Source: Anodontia alba
Taxonomy: Eukaryota; Mollusca; Bivalvia; Lucinida; Lucinidae
DNA: 64,000 nucleotides
Assembly (NCBI GenBank): GCA_964016985.1
Contig: OZ024826.1
Span: 41,795,796-41,859,795, forward strand
Direction: 5' to 3'
A program made the position numbers and the translations under genes. Position 1 is the stretch's first letter, and the number at the start of each line of letters is the position of its first letter. The notes under the pieces are model-generated. The model saw nothing but the letters and a program-made list of their open reading frames with translations, had not been told where the DNA came from and did no database searches. Shown here piece by piece: positions 1 to 11,788 of this stretch.

Positions 1-889
1 ATCTATATTTTATACACTTATATAGCACAGGAGCAAGAACAGGTCACCCCGGTGATAAAAAAAGGTTTGACTGTTAAGGAACAATTTTTCTACTCTGATC
101 ATAATTATATTACAAGGTTAATTTATAAGTCCTCAAGAAACTAATCTTTTAACATTTTTACAATAGAAATGCATATGGAAACAAAATTTGATCTTGGTGT
201 AAACAGGTCAACTGCCAACCTAGGATCATCATTGAACAGCTCTGTCAGATCTCAAGTCTCAATGCTATACACTAAGAATTCATGGTTCTGAAAATATTTT
301 TGAAAGCGTTTTTTTTTTTTTTTTTTTCTTTTACATGTACGAGCACGGCAGCCATCTTGGTGAAAAACAGCTTCAGAGAAGAGTTTGATGACGGAAGAGG
401 ACGACAAAAAGGCAGAAAAAAATTAGATGACAGTAGCTGATCATGAGCCTTCTCCTCGCTTGATCTAAACACCGAAGCCGGAACAAAATGAAGAATGATC
501 CGGAACGTAAGAAATAAAACGACGCCGTCGCATCTTGTTTTTCAACCCACCCTTTGGCATTTGATAACGTACTCCTGCTGAAAGCGCTTTAGGAATAAAA
601 AAAACAATGTGAATAGTTTTAATGTTGTAATAATTTACTTCTTGTACCAGTTTCACTGCTATATCAGATCTTTAGGAAGAATTACAGCATGTTGACTATT
701 GTTGCTAAGTAGTAGTAACATAAATAACGTCACATTACTAACGTAGTGTGCTTGATGCATGCTCTGTAATATTTTTACAATACAATTTAATATGATAAAT
801 AGTGAAATGTAAAACCAATTATACTTTGATGCAAACAGTTATGATTACCCTTAAATGTTAATTATAGGCTAATGTAACAAACAATCGGC
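1..889. other. AT-rich non-coding stretch with a possible promoter
   Basis: No protein family is recognised. A poly(T) run lies at about 310-327. On the minus strand, CCAAGATGGCTGCC at 349-362 is a YY1-type motif overlapping an ATG (353-355). Two CCGGAA (ETS-type) motifs lie just upstream on that strand near 477-503, in a CpG-containing patch. Together they resemble a TATA-less promoter and first exon reading leftwards out of the window, but the frame after the ATG soon becomes a lysine run encoded by the poly(T), so this is weak. Confidence 0.2.
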
Positions 890-927
890 AGTAGTATAGA
901 CAGGCACTAGTGCCTGCCTATACTACT
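890..927. repeat. 38-bp near-perfect palindrome
   Basis: A 16 bp perfect palindrome CAGGCACTAGTGCCTG (901-916) is extended by 10 bp complementary arms (AGTAGTATAG and CTATACTACT) with one mismatched pair. It abuts the first base of similarity to the reverse transcriptase relic that follows, so it may be the scar of an inverted or truncated insertion. Confidence 0.75.
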
Positions 928-1500
928 ATCGGCATTCCTAAGGGAACTAATTGTGCGCCATTGTTTGCCAACTTGTTTTATACTTGTATGAAACAGAGTT
1001 TATACAGAGTCTACTGAAAGCAGGCACTAATCGCCTAGCCCAACAATTCAATTTCACCTACAGATACATAATTGATGTATCCTCTGTGAATATCTTGAAG
1101 GTTTCAGAGTACGCGAATTCATCTACTCACGTGAACTTAAGATTAAAGGAATTCTGAGATAATAACCTCTTGCTAAGACTTGAATTTATACCTCTGTATC
1201 AACAATGGAAAGCTCAATATTGAGCTTTACGACAAACGGGTTGACTTCAACTTTCACATAATAAAACGTTTCTTCGTAACAATATTCCTTCTGCACCAAC
1301 ATATGGTATTCTAGAGCCTGCACTGAGTAACAAGACTTCATCAAACGAGTAAAACTGCTTACTACAAGACTGTTAACTCAGGGGTACCGAAGATATCATC
1401 ACTTAGAGGAGGTTCCATGGGAGGCATCATCGCCTTGTCAATTCCTACAGTGAAGCTGTTTCCAGATTTACATCTGATGTTTTTGCCACAGCTAAGTCAT
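928..1500 (+). pseudogene. Decayed Penelope-like reverse transcriptase fragment
   Basis: Read with frame changes, this gives successive blocks of an RT: GIPKGTNCAPLFANLF at about 931-978, then in another frame LYLYETEFIQSLLKAG, then FNFTYRYI at about 1050-1070, and QGYRRYHHLEE near 1380-1412. Blocks of this kind and order are known to me from Penelope-like or related unclassified RTs in invertebrates. The catalytic YxDD motif reads YIID here, so an active-site aspartate is lost. Stops and frameshifts occur throughout and the N-terminal RT and any endonuclease part are missing. Family placement is from memory; a decayed RT is much surer than the exact clade. Confidence 0.65.
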
Positions 1501-1749
1501 AAACAGACTCTAAATACAAAATACAAAGGAAGGCAATCATCAGAAATCGATACAATTACCTAACACCTTCCGTCCAAGACATCGAAGGGAAAGAAGGGCG
1601 CACTTAAAGCAACGGCACCACAATCAAAACACTATAAACAGAAAGACAAAAGGACAGTTTCTTTCCCAAAACTTGGCCAGACGGCTATCAACAAAAATTC
1701 AGCAGGACATACATGCAAAGACATAAAATGACAGAAATAGTAACTTAAA

Positions 1750-2023
1750 AGTCAAAAGGGATTGCCTTTGAAAACAAATGACACAAAATCACGAAAATCG
1801 GAGATTTGATTTGATTGAGTCTCTTCATATGCATCACTGTAGATTGCGAGGCTGCATACGCCCCCTAGTATCGGCTTAAGCGGTATTTGATTTTCAAAAT
1901 AACCAGGATGGGCTCAATGATCCCAAAGGAAATAAAATATAACCTGCACTATGATGATGTGCGGGGAGACTCATTACGGTTGCCACACGGCACAACACCA
2001 GCTACAGTAGAGTAAAATAAAAG
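1750..2023 (+). repeat. Family D interspersed repeat, full-length copy
   Basis: Starts with GGATTGCCTTTGAAAACAAA, contains the block CTGCATACGCCCCCTAG, a segment ending CCCAAAGGAAATAAAA, and a tail part (GGGGAGAC, CCACACGG, CTACAGTAG) ending in AAAATAAAA. Other copies: 13478-13750 (-), 15108-15295, 19960-20135 (-), 23890-24112, and a tail fragment at 25733-25782. The A-rich end suggests retroposition; no tRNA-like head is visible. Confidence 0.7.
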
Positions 2024-2309
2024 TCGAAGTACCGCCTTGGAGCCGTCAGTAAGAATTTTACTGGTGTGGGGGGGGGGTGGCTTAAATTGACAACCCTCAC
2101 CCTTAGATATTTTTTCAGTCTGTGTGAAGGGTTTCTAACAGCTGCACCCAGGATATCAGTTCCCGTATTTGCATTAATCTCTGTTCAGGCTAATAGGCAT
2201 GGAGGGCGAAGCATTCTTACTAAGTAATGCTACTTTCCACGAGTACCTGATTACACCTCATTTCTTTTAAGTCCATGTATGTTGTCTGAACATTTTCTTA
2301 TGTTCTTTG
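2024..2309. other. Non-coding, G-run
   Basis: Nothing recognised except a run of nine G with neighbouring G/T at about 2065-2080. It lies beyond the likely transcript end of the sulfotransferase gene. Confidence 0.4.
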
Positions 2310-2315
2310 TTTATT
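2310..2315 (-). terminator. Candidate poly(A) signal of the sulfotransferase gene
   Basis: AATAAA on the minus strand about 190 bp after the stop codon at 2502. Placement is plausible for a 3' UTR; no transcript evidence. Confidence 0.4.
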
Positions 2316-2501
2316 CCAAAATACGATTTTGGTATGTTGATTTCAGACTCATTTAATTGTTATCAACGGTATTACTAATCAACAATAGTCTCCATAATAA
2401 ATCCGGAAGTTCTGTTAAAGCAGTAGAAGAAAATAAGACTTGACGCTTTTGCAGTTTGTGTATGTATAACAAGAATAAACTCTGAAAAGATCTGTATATG
2501 C

Positions 2502-3661
2502 TTACAATGGTGGATTTTCTGAATACTGAAATAAAGCAAAGTCTTGTTTAAAAAGGTTTCTGATTTCCTTGATAATGTTTTCACTTACACCAGCAAAAGC
2601 ATGTACTAAGGCTCGACGTTTTTGTACATTACTTTCTTCAGATGTCATAGGATGTTCCTTAATAGTTTTCACAATCAAGTCGGTAAGAAAGGTACGGTTT
2701 GCAGCCTTTTCTTCTGAATTGACAATATCAAAAGGAAAATCGACTTTATCATCTAAGAAGCCCTGTATTTGTAAAGAGACCCAAATTCTTCTTGCTATTT
2801 CTGTTTTGTTCATGCAACCATAATCTTTTGATGACATGATAGCTGGCACTAAACCGTGTATGGTTAGATCGATGCGGCGATGACCTAATCCTTCAAAAAT
2901 TGCATCAAGTTTATCTTGAGAAATTCCAACGTTTTTCAAGATAAATTTTACATCTGTTGAAAATGATTCCATCTTCACTACAGCAATGGCGTTAACATCA
3001 CAAGGGCTGCATAAAGAATAAATTGGCGTCCAGTGTCTGTTGAGTGTTTTATTCTCACGTGCAGATTCGGAAACAGACCGCAAAAAATCTTCGAATGTTA
3101 AGTCATTAGCACAATTATGTTTACTTGTGGTATTATTTCTTAGTTTTCGTGCGAAGGAAATTCCCTCGCGGTAATCACCTGACGGTAAGAATAATCTATC
3201 CACAAAAGCTGAAAATAATCGCGAATATGGGTCACGAGCAACAAGAACAGAGTCCAACCCATGCGTTTTTTTACTAGATATTAGCGTAAGTGTTTGATGA
3301 ATTTTATCCTTTATAATGAAATTCCGAAATTTCCCTAAAACACTTTGGGCTACACCTGACCCGGCCTTTAGAATGTTGAATACTTGACTCCAAAACGTGC
3401 TCCCAGCTTTTGGTACTTTACAATAAGTAAAATTATATTCCTCGGAAACATAGTAAGTTGGGTAGCTTGGTTTATTCCTGTATGTTATATTCTGAAACAA
3501 ATTATTGTTACTACATGCTGCTCGAAGATGTTGGATACGCTGATGATGTTCCCTCTGCAATGATGGTTCTCTTCGTAATGCTTCTTTTTCGCCAGTTAAT
3601 ACAGATCCGCCTGATAGTTTCAAATCTGTAATGGACTCACTTCCTGACGGGGTCTTTCTTT
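2502..3661 (-). CDS. Carbohydrate sulfotransferase (Sulfotransferase_2 family), catalytic exon
   Basis: Golgi enzyme family transferring sulfate from PAPS to sugar hydroxyls of glycoproteins or proteoglycans (CHST8-14/HNK-1 type). Counting from the start of the 373-residue open frame (3623), the 5'-phosphosulfate loop KVPKAGSTFW is at about 69-78, the 3'-phosphate motif ARDPYSRLFSAF at 129-140, and the conserved HWTPIYSLCSPC block at 197-208; several N-glycosylation sequons are present. The frame stays open for 12 codons upstream to a splice acceptor (TTATTTCAG; exon begins at 3661 with two bases completing a codon). The catalytic domain looks intact, with no frameshift. No membrane anchor is in this exon, so it is the last exon of a split gene; a matching anchor exon is at 26477-26591. 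Family is sure, acceptor sugar unknown. Confidence 0.92.
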
Positions 3662-3989
3662 CTGAAATAACCAGTAGCGGAGATTATGGTTAGCACTCGA
3701 TATACACGGTAAGTCAAACATTGCGTCAGTTTGAAAACAAAATGTTTTGATACAATCTCCTGTAAATTTTAGTAAAATTTAAAGCAGTATAACTTTTATC
3801 CATCTGTTATTGCACGGATAAGCAATTTGTAGACGGTTCTGAATCTGCATAGTAAAAGTTAGTTTTATTACCGGTTTATAAAGTTAATTGACAATTGCAG
3901 ACAAAGCATTTCAGTTTCATCTTTTTGTTAATATCGCTGCAGAGTTTGTGGGAAATGATAAGGAATTGAACTATTAGATTTATTAACCG
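3662..3989. other. Intron side of the sulfotransferase exon
   Basis: AT-rich, no open frame of note. Expected to be the 3' end of the intron preceding the catalytic exon (minus strand). The following LINE fragment lies inside the same intron, in opposite orientation. Confidence 0.5.
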
Positions 3990-5258
3990 TCTAAATTGTG
4001 AGTTCTTTAGACAATAATCTAACATGGTCATATCATATTAAGCATCTAACTAAAAAAATTATTTCGAATATTTGGCTTCTATCCAAAATAAAAAAGTTCT
4101 TATCTCAATCTCATAGGGTACAGTTTTACAAGCCATACATCCAACCGCACATTGATTTTTGCAACGTTGTCTGTGGAAGTTCTTCTGAGACCAACAAAAT
4201 GAAAATACATAAAATGCAGAAGCGTGCATGTAAAGTAATTCTAGATTACAATGTTGACGACTCCAACGAAGCGATGAATTCTTTGAATATCATGTCCATA
4301 TATGATCGGCTCTATCTAAGAAAAGCCAAGTTTGTGTTCAAGGTCTATAATAATTTGGCTCATACATACATTTTTGAAAAGTTTACTCTACGAAATAATG
4401 TCAATACAAGTATGCAACTTAGATCAGCTTCTGCTGGCTGGTTTATCCCGCCTAAGCCTAGGACAGAATGTTTCAAGCACAGTATGAAATACTCTGGATG
4501 CCTGGTATGGAATAGCCTACCAGAAGAAGTTCAAAATGCCCCAACCCTTAACACATTTCATAATAGATGTTTACAATGGTTAAGGACACCAGTGGCATAT
4601 TAGGAATTAAATTTTAAGTTTTGTCCAGAGTTTTGTGATTATTTGAATCCTTAAATATTGTATATTTAGCTTGTAATTATCCTATTATCTCCATCTTTCT
4701 TTTTTGTCAGTACATTTGCTTATCAATGTGTAATGAAAAACAGTCTGCACAGTTAGTTATTGAGTTTGTTAGTATATGTGCATTTATACTGTCTGTTAAC
4801 ACTTTGCTTTCATGTCTGTATATATTTGACATTTTGTAGAACTGTGATCAAGTGCTTGTTTGAGATTCTTGTAGGGTCAGGCCTCAGATCATCTTTCTTA
4901 CCTCTGTAATGTTAATATTCATACCATGTACCTTCCTCACACAAAGTTTCAATAGATTTCTTACATTTTGTTTCGGTAAGAGTCTTCATTGGTCCATTAT
5001 GACTGAATGTGATAAACAAATGTTTTCCACTCTTATATATATTTATTTATTTATTTTATTATTATGCATAAATCCTGATCTCCAACAGGCACATAATCAT
5101 AATCATACTGTTCATCATCTGTTACTTTGTTTAATGATAAATCATGTGTAAATATGTAAATAACGAGGGCCTCATGGAAGATTAGCTATTACATGTTCTC
5201 CAATTATATGCGCTAAATGTTGTAACCCTCTATAAATAAAGTCTTTCCTTACTTACTA
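3990..5258 (+). mobile_element. 5'-truncated non-LTR retrotransposon (L2/CR1/jockey-like): RT C-terminus and 3' UTR
   Basis: An open frame at 3998-4603 encodes about 200 residues of the C-terminal region of a LINE reverse transcriptase: a LDNNLTWSYHIKHL block at its start, then QPHIDFCNVVCGSSS, QKRACKVILDYN, and the closing LVWNSLPEEVQ. The polymerase core with the YADD box and the endonuclease are absent, which is normal 5' truncation. A roughly 640 bp 3' UTR follows and ends CTCTATAAATAAAGTCTTTC followed by a short CTTA-type repeat, the kind of microsatellite-like tail known for L2/CR1 clades. The frame is intact over its length, so the insertion is not very old. It cannot move by itself. 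Confidence 0.85.
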
Positions 5259-5424
5259 CACAATAATAAAAGTAAACCAAAATATTTTTGAAAATAGCAG
5301 AATGCATTCGATTTCCGATAAATTCAGCCGGGACGATAACACAAGCAACATCTCTAACGTCAAGAAGTAGCAATTTTATTGGAACTCTGTTTTCAGATGA
5401 AATGTATTTGTTCAATAATCTCAA

Positions 5425-5789
5425 AAAATCCCCCAATGACTGTCGGAAGTAATGGTGATGGGGTGTGAACAGGCAAAACGTCAAATGAAGGGGAATTGAT
5501 AAATAACTTTGTCCTACTTTTCTTTATCTCCTTTCTGAAAAGGGTTCTACATGTACTGTAGTAGTAGTAACCTGAACATATTTGCTCCGCTTGGGAGCTA
5601 TGTTTTCATTTCAGAAAATCCCCCAATGACTGTCGGCAGTAATAGTGATGGGGTGTGAACAGGCAAAACGTCAAATTAAGTGGAATGGATAAATAACTTT
5701 GTCCGACTTTTCTTTATCTCCTTTCTGAAAAGGGTTCTACATGTACTGTAGTAGTAGTAACCCGAACACATTTGCTCCGCTTGGGAGCT
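5425..5789. repeat. Tandem duplication, two copies of about 175 bp
   Basis: 5425-5599 and 5615-5789 match almost base for base (AAAATCCCCCAATGACTGTC to TTTGCTCCGCTTGGGAGCT), period 190 bp, with only scattered substitutions. A recent local duplication with no visible coding role. Confidence 0.9.
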
Positions 5790-6224
5790 TATTCACTCAA
5801 TTAAGAGTAGATTCCTTTCCAGAAGGTGTGCATCATAGCGACTTACAAAATTGTCTCTTTTGATACAACCGACTGCAAATCTATCAATTGTATCCAGTCC
5901 GTTTATATATATTAGACAAGTACATTTTATAATTGTTCAAGTGTGATTGCTTTATGTGATACGTCTTTTAATAAATTTTAACTGACTTACAAAAATCATA
6001 ACGTACGAGAAGGAGAGGTTTAAGATCCGTAAATGTATGTCGTAAAACCTAAAATATCTACATAGGAATCAGAGTTTAAGTAAACATTTAAGTGACGAAA
6101 CATATTCTAAGTTTCCAAACTTATATTTTTGCCGGATAGGTAACATCAAATATTAGCTTGTCTATAAATGCTAATATTTTAACCTTGAAAAAAGTATCCC
6201 GTGTTTGCGACACATTCTATAGGA
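5790..6224. other. AT-rich, nothing recognised
   Basis: No coding pattern, RNA gene or clear repeat seen. Confidence 0.5.
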
Positions 6225-6520
6225 CATGTATGTTTGCATTCAGATAGTATAGAAAACGTCCAGGAAGAGCATCAATCACAGAGCGTAGCCTAATAATGAG
6301 CAGACATACCCTGGCAGACACAACACATGCCATTAACCTAAGAAAAGCATGGCAACATGCTCCCGCTTCCCCAACGCAGTAAACACAGTACCAAAGAGGA
6401 TCCATTAAACACGAGAGTAAAACAAAGACAATGACAAAACATAAAAATCCCACATCGAGCAGCCACAAGACTACACAATGAACAAACAACGCCAGAACCA
6501 CCGCCTTAGAACTGGTGATT
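6225..6520 (-). repeat. Diverged copy of family E repeat
   Basis: Read on the minus strand it follows the family E order: CTAAGGCGGTGGTTCTGG, a T/G-rich stretch, GCGTTGGGGAAGCGGGAG, then CTTCCTGGACGTTTTCT. It is clearly older than the copies at 12536, 20450 and 22530. Confidence 0.5.
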
Positions 6521-7894
6521 TAGGTTTAAATGTAAAAATTACAAAATGTTTGTTCGGCTCACAAAGCGGTCCCTAACTCGATCAGTGAAACATCTCAGAA
6601 AAAAACGCGCAAATCAAATTAAACCAGGATGAGGCCACTTGGCAACGGCAGCCAAAGAAATCCATAAGTCAACCAATGAAAGATTCGAACAAAGATATAA
6701 CATCAGACGTTAGCCCTCTAATGAAAGGTTTAGGTCGGTACCTTCATAGTCTGATCCCCGACTCATCATCGTGGAACTAATGAGGGTAAGGGTCTAATTG
6801 AACCCAGGTGAAAACTGAATAAAGGAAATGAGAACGAAAACTGAAAAACTGCAACAGGAAAACCTCCCAGGAATAATCAATTATAAAACCGTGCGAGCCA
6901 ACCAAGGATATCCTGCCTTCGCTATTAATCTTGACAGTTCCAGCTACATATATTTGTTCGGTGCGAAAATGGCGCTGCCTACAGAGAAAAAAAATCAACT
7001 TTCCAGTTTCTTGATCAAACAAAGATGATGGCTCGACTATGAGACTCAAAGTCAGAGCAAAAGCAAACCACTTTATTAATCAAGGTGATTTCGACTACAG
7101 ACGAGTAAGAGTAGGACCAAGCATTTTAGAAAATGGTAAGGACTGAGCCGTAATATAGGCTGTAGCCCGACTCACCGTCATACATCGGAGACGGCAATAA
7201 TAAATATTTCGAGCGGGATACATATTAATGAACGGTATCAGATTATCTATTATGTAGGCATTGATGTGATGATTGAAAAAGAGCCAGTATCTCTGACACG
7301 GAGGCTCCGATTCTGAATTGATTTATAATACTTAATGGTATAATCTCTATTAATTGAAGACAAGCGGAATAACTTTGATTATGATATTGCACACTTGTTC
7401 GTTTTCAGACAGCAGCATATTTCATGCCATTTTCTACGGTGACACTTGCTTGTCAATTTATTCGTTTCTAATCAAGTCGTAATAATTATCAAAGGCTAAA
7501 CTACTAAAACAGGGGTATCGGTATCATAAACTACGGGAGTTAGTAATATTAGTTTTTAGTTAAAAACATTGTCAGTTGTTTGAAAAAAAAATATATTGTA
7601 GCATGGATGTTTAACGACAAACTTCATGCATGATTTGAAATTCAATTATAGTTGATAACTGCTTCCCTCTTACACGACGGTAAGTCGGGTCTCAGACAGT
7701 GACGGCTCTTTCCTCAATTTGTTTCAGATGGTTCGTCCCATTTAAGGCCAAAGTCTGCTTTGCTTTTCCTGTAGTTTCAGACTGACATTGAACCCACTGC
7801 CATGTTTGATTGCATTTGTCATTAATTGTGCTTTACTGTACATAATGTTTCATTGATGAGGTTGAGGAGCTACTCTGACAGAACACATATAATG
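6521..7894. other. Non-coding, old repeat fragments
   Basis: No gene recognised. 7670-7760 weakly resembles the head of family E (ACGACGGTAAGTCGGGTCTC against ACGACGGTGGTTCGGGCCTC at 22553). The rest is AT-rich with short accidental frames. Confidence 0.4.
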
Positions 7895-7987
7895 GCAACG
7901 CACGAAAAAGGCCCTTATACAATTAGCGCAGGCTGATCTGGGTCTGTGTTGTCCACAAATTGCATAAGCGTCCTTTTCGTGCGTTGC
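7895..7987. mobile_element. 93-bp MITE with 17-bp terminal inverted repeats
   Basis: Left end GCAACGCACGAAAAAGG and right end CCTTTTCGTGCGTTGC are complementary apart from one base. The interior holds a GCTGATCTGGGTCTGTGTTG motif related to a word dispersed across the window (30090, 30955, 38375, 40185, 62690). Too small to encode anything. Confidence 0.75.
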
Positions 7988-8519
7988 GCATCATGTTTTC
8001 ACTACGATGTTCTCTGATGTCCTACGTGGACCGAACATATATTTGTATTTTTATTTCAAATCATTTTTCCTCTTTCTATAGTTGCTGCTGGCAGATACAG
8101 AAAAAAATCAGAACATAAAACTTGGGCAAAATGTAATTTGAAAATCTAACCTTTTTCTTAAACACCTTTAGATGATATAATTATTATTATTATTATTTTT
8201 TTTTTTTCAAAAACTGAAAAGAAATTGAAAGGTCGCTGTTAAACAAAACCTGTCGCCAGACAGGATAGTTGGCCTGAACTCGCGCTTATCAATTACATAA
8301 AAAAGAGAATCGGCGAAACGTAAGAATGCTCCCCGAAGATGCGCGGTAGTGGGAGGGTTGTGTTAGTGAAAGAGTAAAATACTTTAAGAGATATGCTACG
8401 GACAAGCTTATTATTGCAATCAAAGCGCTGTAGGCGCTGTTGGCCTGGGTATCAGAAGGCCCAATGACAAATGCCTAGAGACCCATTTGAAAGCCTGTAA
8501 AATGTAGAAATGTGTCCAC
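7988..8519. other. Non-coding, ATT/T-rich tract
   Basis: Contains an ATT microsatellite running into poly(T) at about 8178-8208. Nothing else recognised. Confidence 0.5.
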
Positions 8520-8890
8520 AGTACACGGATGCCCAATATAAGGCCCTTTGCTTGCAAGGTCAGTAACTCTTAAACCATGAGACTAAGAAACTCAATTTTG
8601 TATTCTCTGGTAAGTGATTTTCAACAAACAATCCAAAAATAATGAAATATAAGGCCCGTTGCCTGCAAGGCCTGTAACTCTTAAACCATAAGACTAAGAA
8701 ACTCCGTTTTGTGTTCCCTACTAAGAGATTTTCAACAAAGTATGCTAAAATAAGGAGAAATGTAAGGCCCTTTCCCTGCAAGGCTTTAAGGTCTGTAACT
8801 CTTAAACCATAAGACTAAGAAACGCAGTTTTGTGTTCTCTATTAAGTAATTTTCAACAAAGAATGTAAAAATCATGAAAAAAATAAGGCA
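8520..8890. repeat. Tandem array, about 112-bp monomer, three copies
   Basis: AAGGCCCTTTGCTTGCAAGG-type unit starts recur at about 8540, 8652 and 8764, each followed by AACTCTTAAACCAT and TTTTCAACAAA. A partial fourth start is near 8884. Confidence 0.85.
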
Positions 8891-8929
8891 TGCATCCAGA
8901 GTATAAGTAAAGGAGATAAATCGAGACGG

Positions 8930-10262
8930 ACAGATGGCCGGACTGATGGACGCTCAGGCACCTTTGTCTGCACTCTGCACTTCCTCTAATGGCCATCTAT
9001 CAATGTATCAAGTTTCATTTAATTCCCTTCTATACTTTCAGAGATATGCTCCGGACTATGTTCTTATTGCAAAAATTAAGAAAGGAAGGAACTCCGAAAA
9101 TACTATTGCAATTTCCTTCATGGCCATCTATAAGTATATATTGTTTCATTTTTTTATCTTCAATATTTTTAGAAATATCCGGACAAGCTTACTCTTGCAA
9201 AAATTAGAAAGGGAATTAACTCTGTAATCACTTGTGATAGAGTTACGGTTTTTGCACTCTGCACTTTCTCTGATAGCCGTCTATCAATGTGTCAAGTTTT
9301 TACCACCACCACCCTCCCCCACCAACACACACACACACACACACACACACACTTACACACACTCACCCACCCCCTGGTTTATTATACTGATCGTCCTAAG
9401 GCGGTGGTTCCAGTGTTAGTCGTACTCTTTGTTGCTTTGTGGTTTACTCTGCGAGGCGATTTGTTTATGTCTTACCTTAAGTTATTTTGTTCTTGTGTTT
9501 TTCAGTCCTTTTAGCATTTCGATTACCTCGCTTGGAAAAGAGAGAGCTAATTTTAGTGCTTTTCGTACGTTTGTTGGATTTGCGTTTGTTTGGTTTTGTC
9601 TGTTTCCTCTTACTCTTGGTGTCTGGGAAGGGCTGCGGTTTGTGATTGTGGCACTCCCTGGACCTTTCTCTTACCTGTGATTTCATTTAATTCCCTTCTA
9701 TATTTTCATACATATGCACCGGACAAGTTTTTTATTGCAAAATTAAGAAGAGAAGTAGCTCCGTAAATACTGGTGATAGGGTTATGGTTCTTGCATTCTG
9801 CAACTTCCTTCATAGCCCACTATGAATGTATCAAGTTTCATTTATTTATCTCGAATGCTTTTAGAGATATACTTTGGACAAGCTTACTATTACAAAAATT
9901 AGAAAGGAAAATAACTCTGAAATTACTTGCGATATAGTTACGGCTCTTGTACTCTCTTTCTCTGATGGTTGTCTTTCAATGTATCAAGTTTCATTTAATT
10001 CCCTTCTATACTTTCAGAAATATACTCCGGACAAGCGTTTTACTGCAAAAATTAAGAAGGAAAGTAACTCCGTTAATACTGGTGACAGGGTTATGGTTCT
10101 TGCATTCTGCAATTTTCCTTATGGCCCTCTATCAGTGTATCAAGTTTCATTAAATTACCTTCAAATCATTTAGAGATATGCTCCGGACAAAAGTGTGACG
10201 GACGGACAGACGGTCAGACCGACGGACAAAGCGGCGACTATATGCCCTTCGGGAAGCATAAA
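8930..10262. repeat. Tandem array, about 125-160-bp monomer, with a hairpin end
   Basis: Units marked by TCAATGTATCAAGTTTCATT, GATATGCTCCGGACAAG and GGTTATGGTTCTTGCA recur near 8996, 9123, 9280, 9824, 9972 and 10129. A family E copy (9375-9675) and a (CA)n tract (about 9329-9351) interrupt the array. It ends with ACGGACAGACGG-type sequence and GCCCTTCGGGAAGCATAAAA, a small hairpin followed by an A-rich end. This layout resembles bivalve non-autonomous Helitrons that carry satellite-like cores. Confidence 0.75.
9375..9675 (+). repeat. Family E repeat, 3' half
   Basis: Begins near TGATCGTCCTAAGGCGGTGG and ends CCTGGACCTTTCTCTTACCT, the shared end of family E. It is inserted in a tandem array beside a (CA)n microsatellite. 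Small hydrophobic frames here are by-products of T/G-rich composition. Confidence 0.75.
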
Positions 10263-10399
10263 AAGTAAGACTATGACCTGAAAATCCTGATCATAGTTAG
10301 TGTGTGTGTGGCGGGATGGCCGGGGGGGGGGTGGATATAATTTTGGATGAACATCTTCCATGGCTGCTACCTGTATACCAAATATAAATAGTATGATTT

Positions 10400-11372
10400 G
10401 AAAAGTAATTGAGTAAATAAAAGATCTTAAGAACTTTGAGGTAAAACTTTAACATAAATTTCTAAGTCCGGGACCTTGACCTGTAGGTTATAGGACAGGG
10501 ATAGTGCTGAATAAAATTTTGGAGCAATATCTATAAGCATGCCAAATTAAAGTAAATCCATGCAAGCATTTAGTAATTAAGAGGTCTTAAAAACTTAGAC
10601 GCAAAACTTTAACATAAATTTCTAAGTCCATGACCTTGACCTCTAGGTCATAAGCAGGGGTGGGAATGGTGCCGAATAAAATTTTGGATCAATATGTATA
10701 ATCATGCCAAATATAAATGCAAGGATTTAGAAATTAAGAGATCTTAAAAACTTTGACATAAAACTTTAACATAAATTTCTAAGTCTGTGCCTTGACTCTA
10801 GTTCATAAGCAGGGGTCGGAATGGTGCCGAATAAAATTTTCGATCAATATCTATAATTATTCCAAATATAAAGTAGCTCCATGTAAGGATTTAGAAATAA
10901 AGAGATCTTAAAATATTTCACGCAAAACTTTAACATGAATTTCTAAGTCCGTGACCTTGACCTCCAGGTCATAAGCAGGGGTGGAGATAGTGCCGAATAA
11001 AATTTTGGATCAATATCTATAATCATGCCAAATATAAAGTAAATCCACGCAGGGATTTAGAAATTAAGAGATCTTAAAAACTTTGACTCTAAACTTTAAC
11101 ATAAAATTTCTTAGTCCGTGACCTTGAACTATAGGTCATGAGCAGGAGCGTGGATAGGGCTCAATAAAATTTTGGACCAACATCTATAATTGTTCCTTAT
11201 ATAAACTAAATCCATCAGAGGATTTAGAAAATATGAGGTCTTAAAAACTTTGACGTAAAACTTTAACATTTTTTGTTAACGCCACCGCTGACGCCAACGC
11301 CGACGACCAAAAAAAGCTGACAATCAAAGAATTTAATCCTATGTAGCCCGATAGCCTTCGGGTATTATCTAA
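10400..11372. repeat. Satellite-like array, 158-166-bp monomer, with Helitron-like 3' end
   Basis: The marker GAGATCTTAAAAACTTTGAC or close variants occurs at about 10421, 10581, 10739, 10903, 11069 and 11235 (intervals 160, 158, 164, 166, 166). Each unit also holds CCTTGACCTCTAGGTCATAA and AATAAAATTTTGGATCAATA. The array ends with the hairpin CCCGATAGCCTTCGGG and then CTAA at 11369-11372, as at Helitron 3' ends, although the following base is A and not the expected T. Confidence 0.8.
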
Positions 11373-11510
11373 ATTTCATCCAAATGGGGTATATGAAGGT
11401 ACACATTATTACGCGAAATTACGAAACTGTTTCTGTTTATAAAGCTTAGTTTAGTATGTTTCTGTCCGTTTTCGCAATAATTACCATTTTTTACCCTATT
11501 AAAGTATTTG

Positions 11511-11788
11511 CATCACGAAAACATACCTATATAGTTTTGACCCCCTTAAACCCCACTTGTATGTAGTAAAACGGGGGTTTATAGGCGTATACATTATTTT
11601 TCATATTTCTGCTCAAAGAAATAGATTGTGGGCACTCGTTAGAACCACCTCGCCGAGGCGGTTCTAAGCAATACCCACAATCTATGTTTTGAGCAGAAAT
11701 ATGAAAGATATCAGAGATTTTATCTGAAAACTTTCAGTTTTTGGTGGTGAAATTTTCAACATATTTGAATAGGCATGTTTTCATAATG
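11511..11788 (+). mobile_element. Family A MITE, copy A1
   Basis: About 280 bp. Terminal inverted repeats match CATYACGAAAACAYGCCTAT with one or two changes. Inside are, in order, a hairpin with AACCCC and GGGGTT arms, a central palindrome of roughly 100 bp (about 11603-11704) built around CGCCGAGGCG, and a CTGAAAACTTTCAG palindrome. No coding capacity. Confidence 0.9.

Noticed and set aside
5230..5484. Minus-strand frame with LLLLDVRDVACVIVPAEFIG
   Set aside because: Looks faintly protein-like, but it extends into the tandem duplication and has no start context, splice support or known motif.
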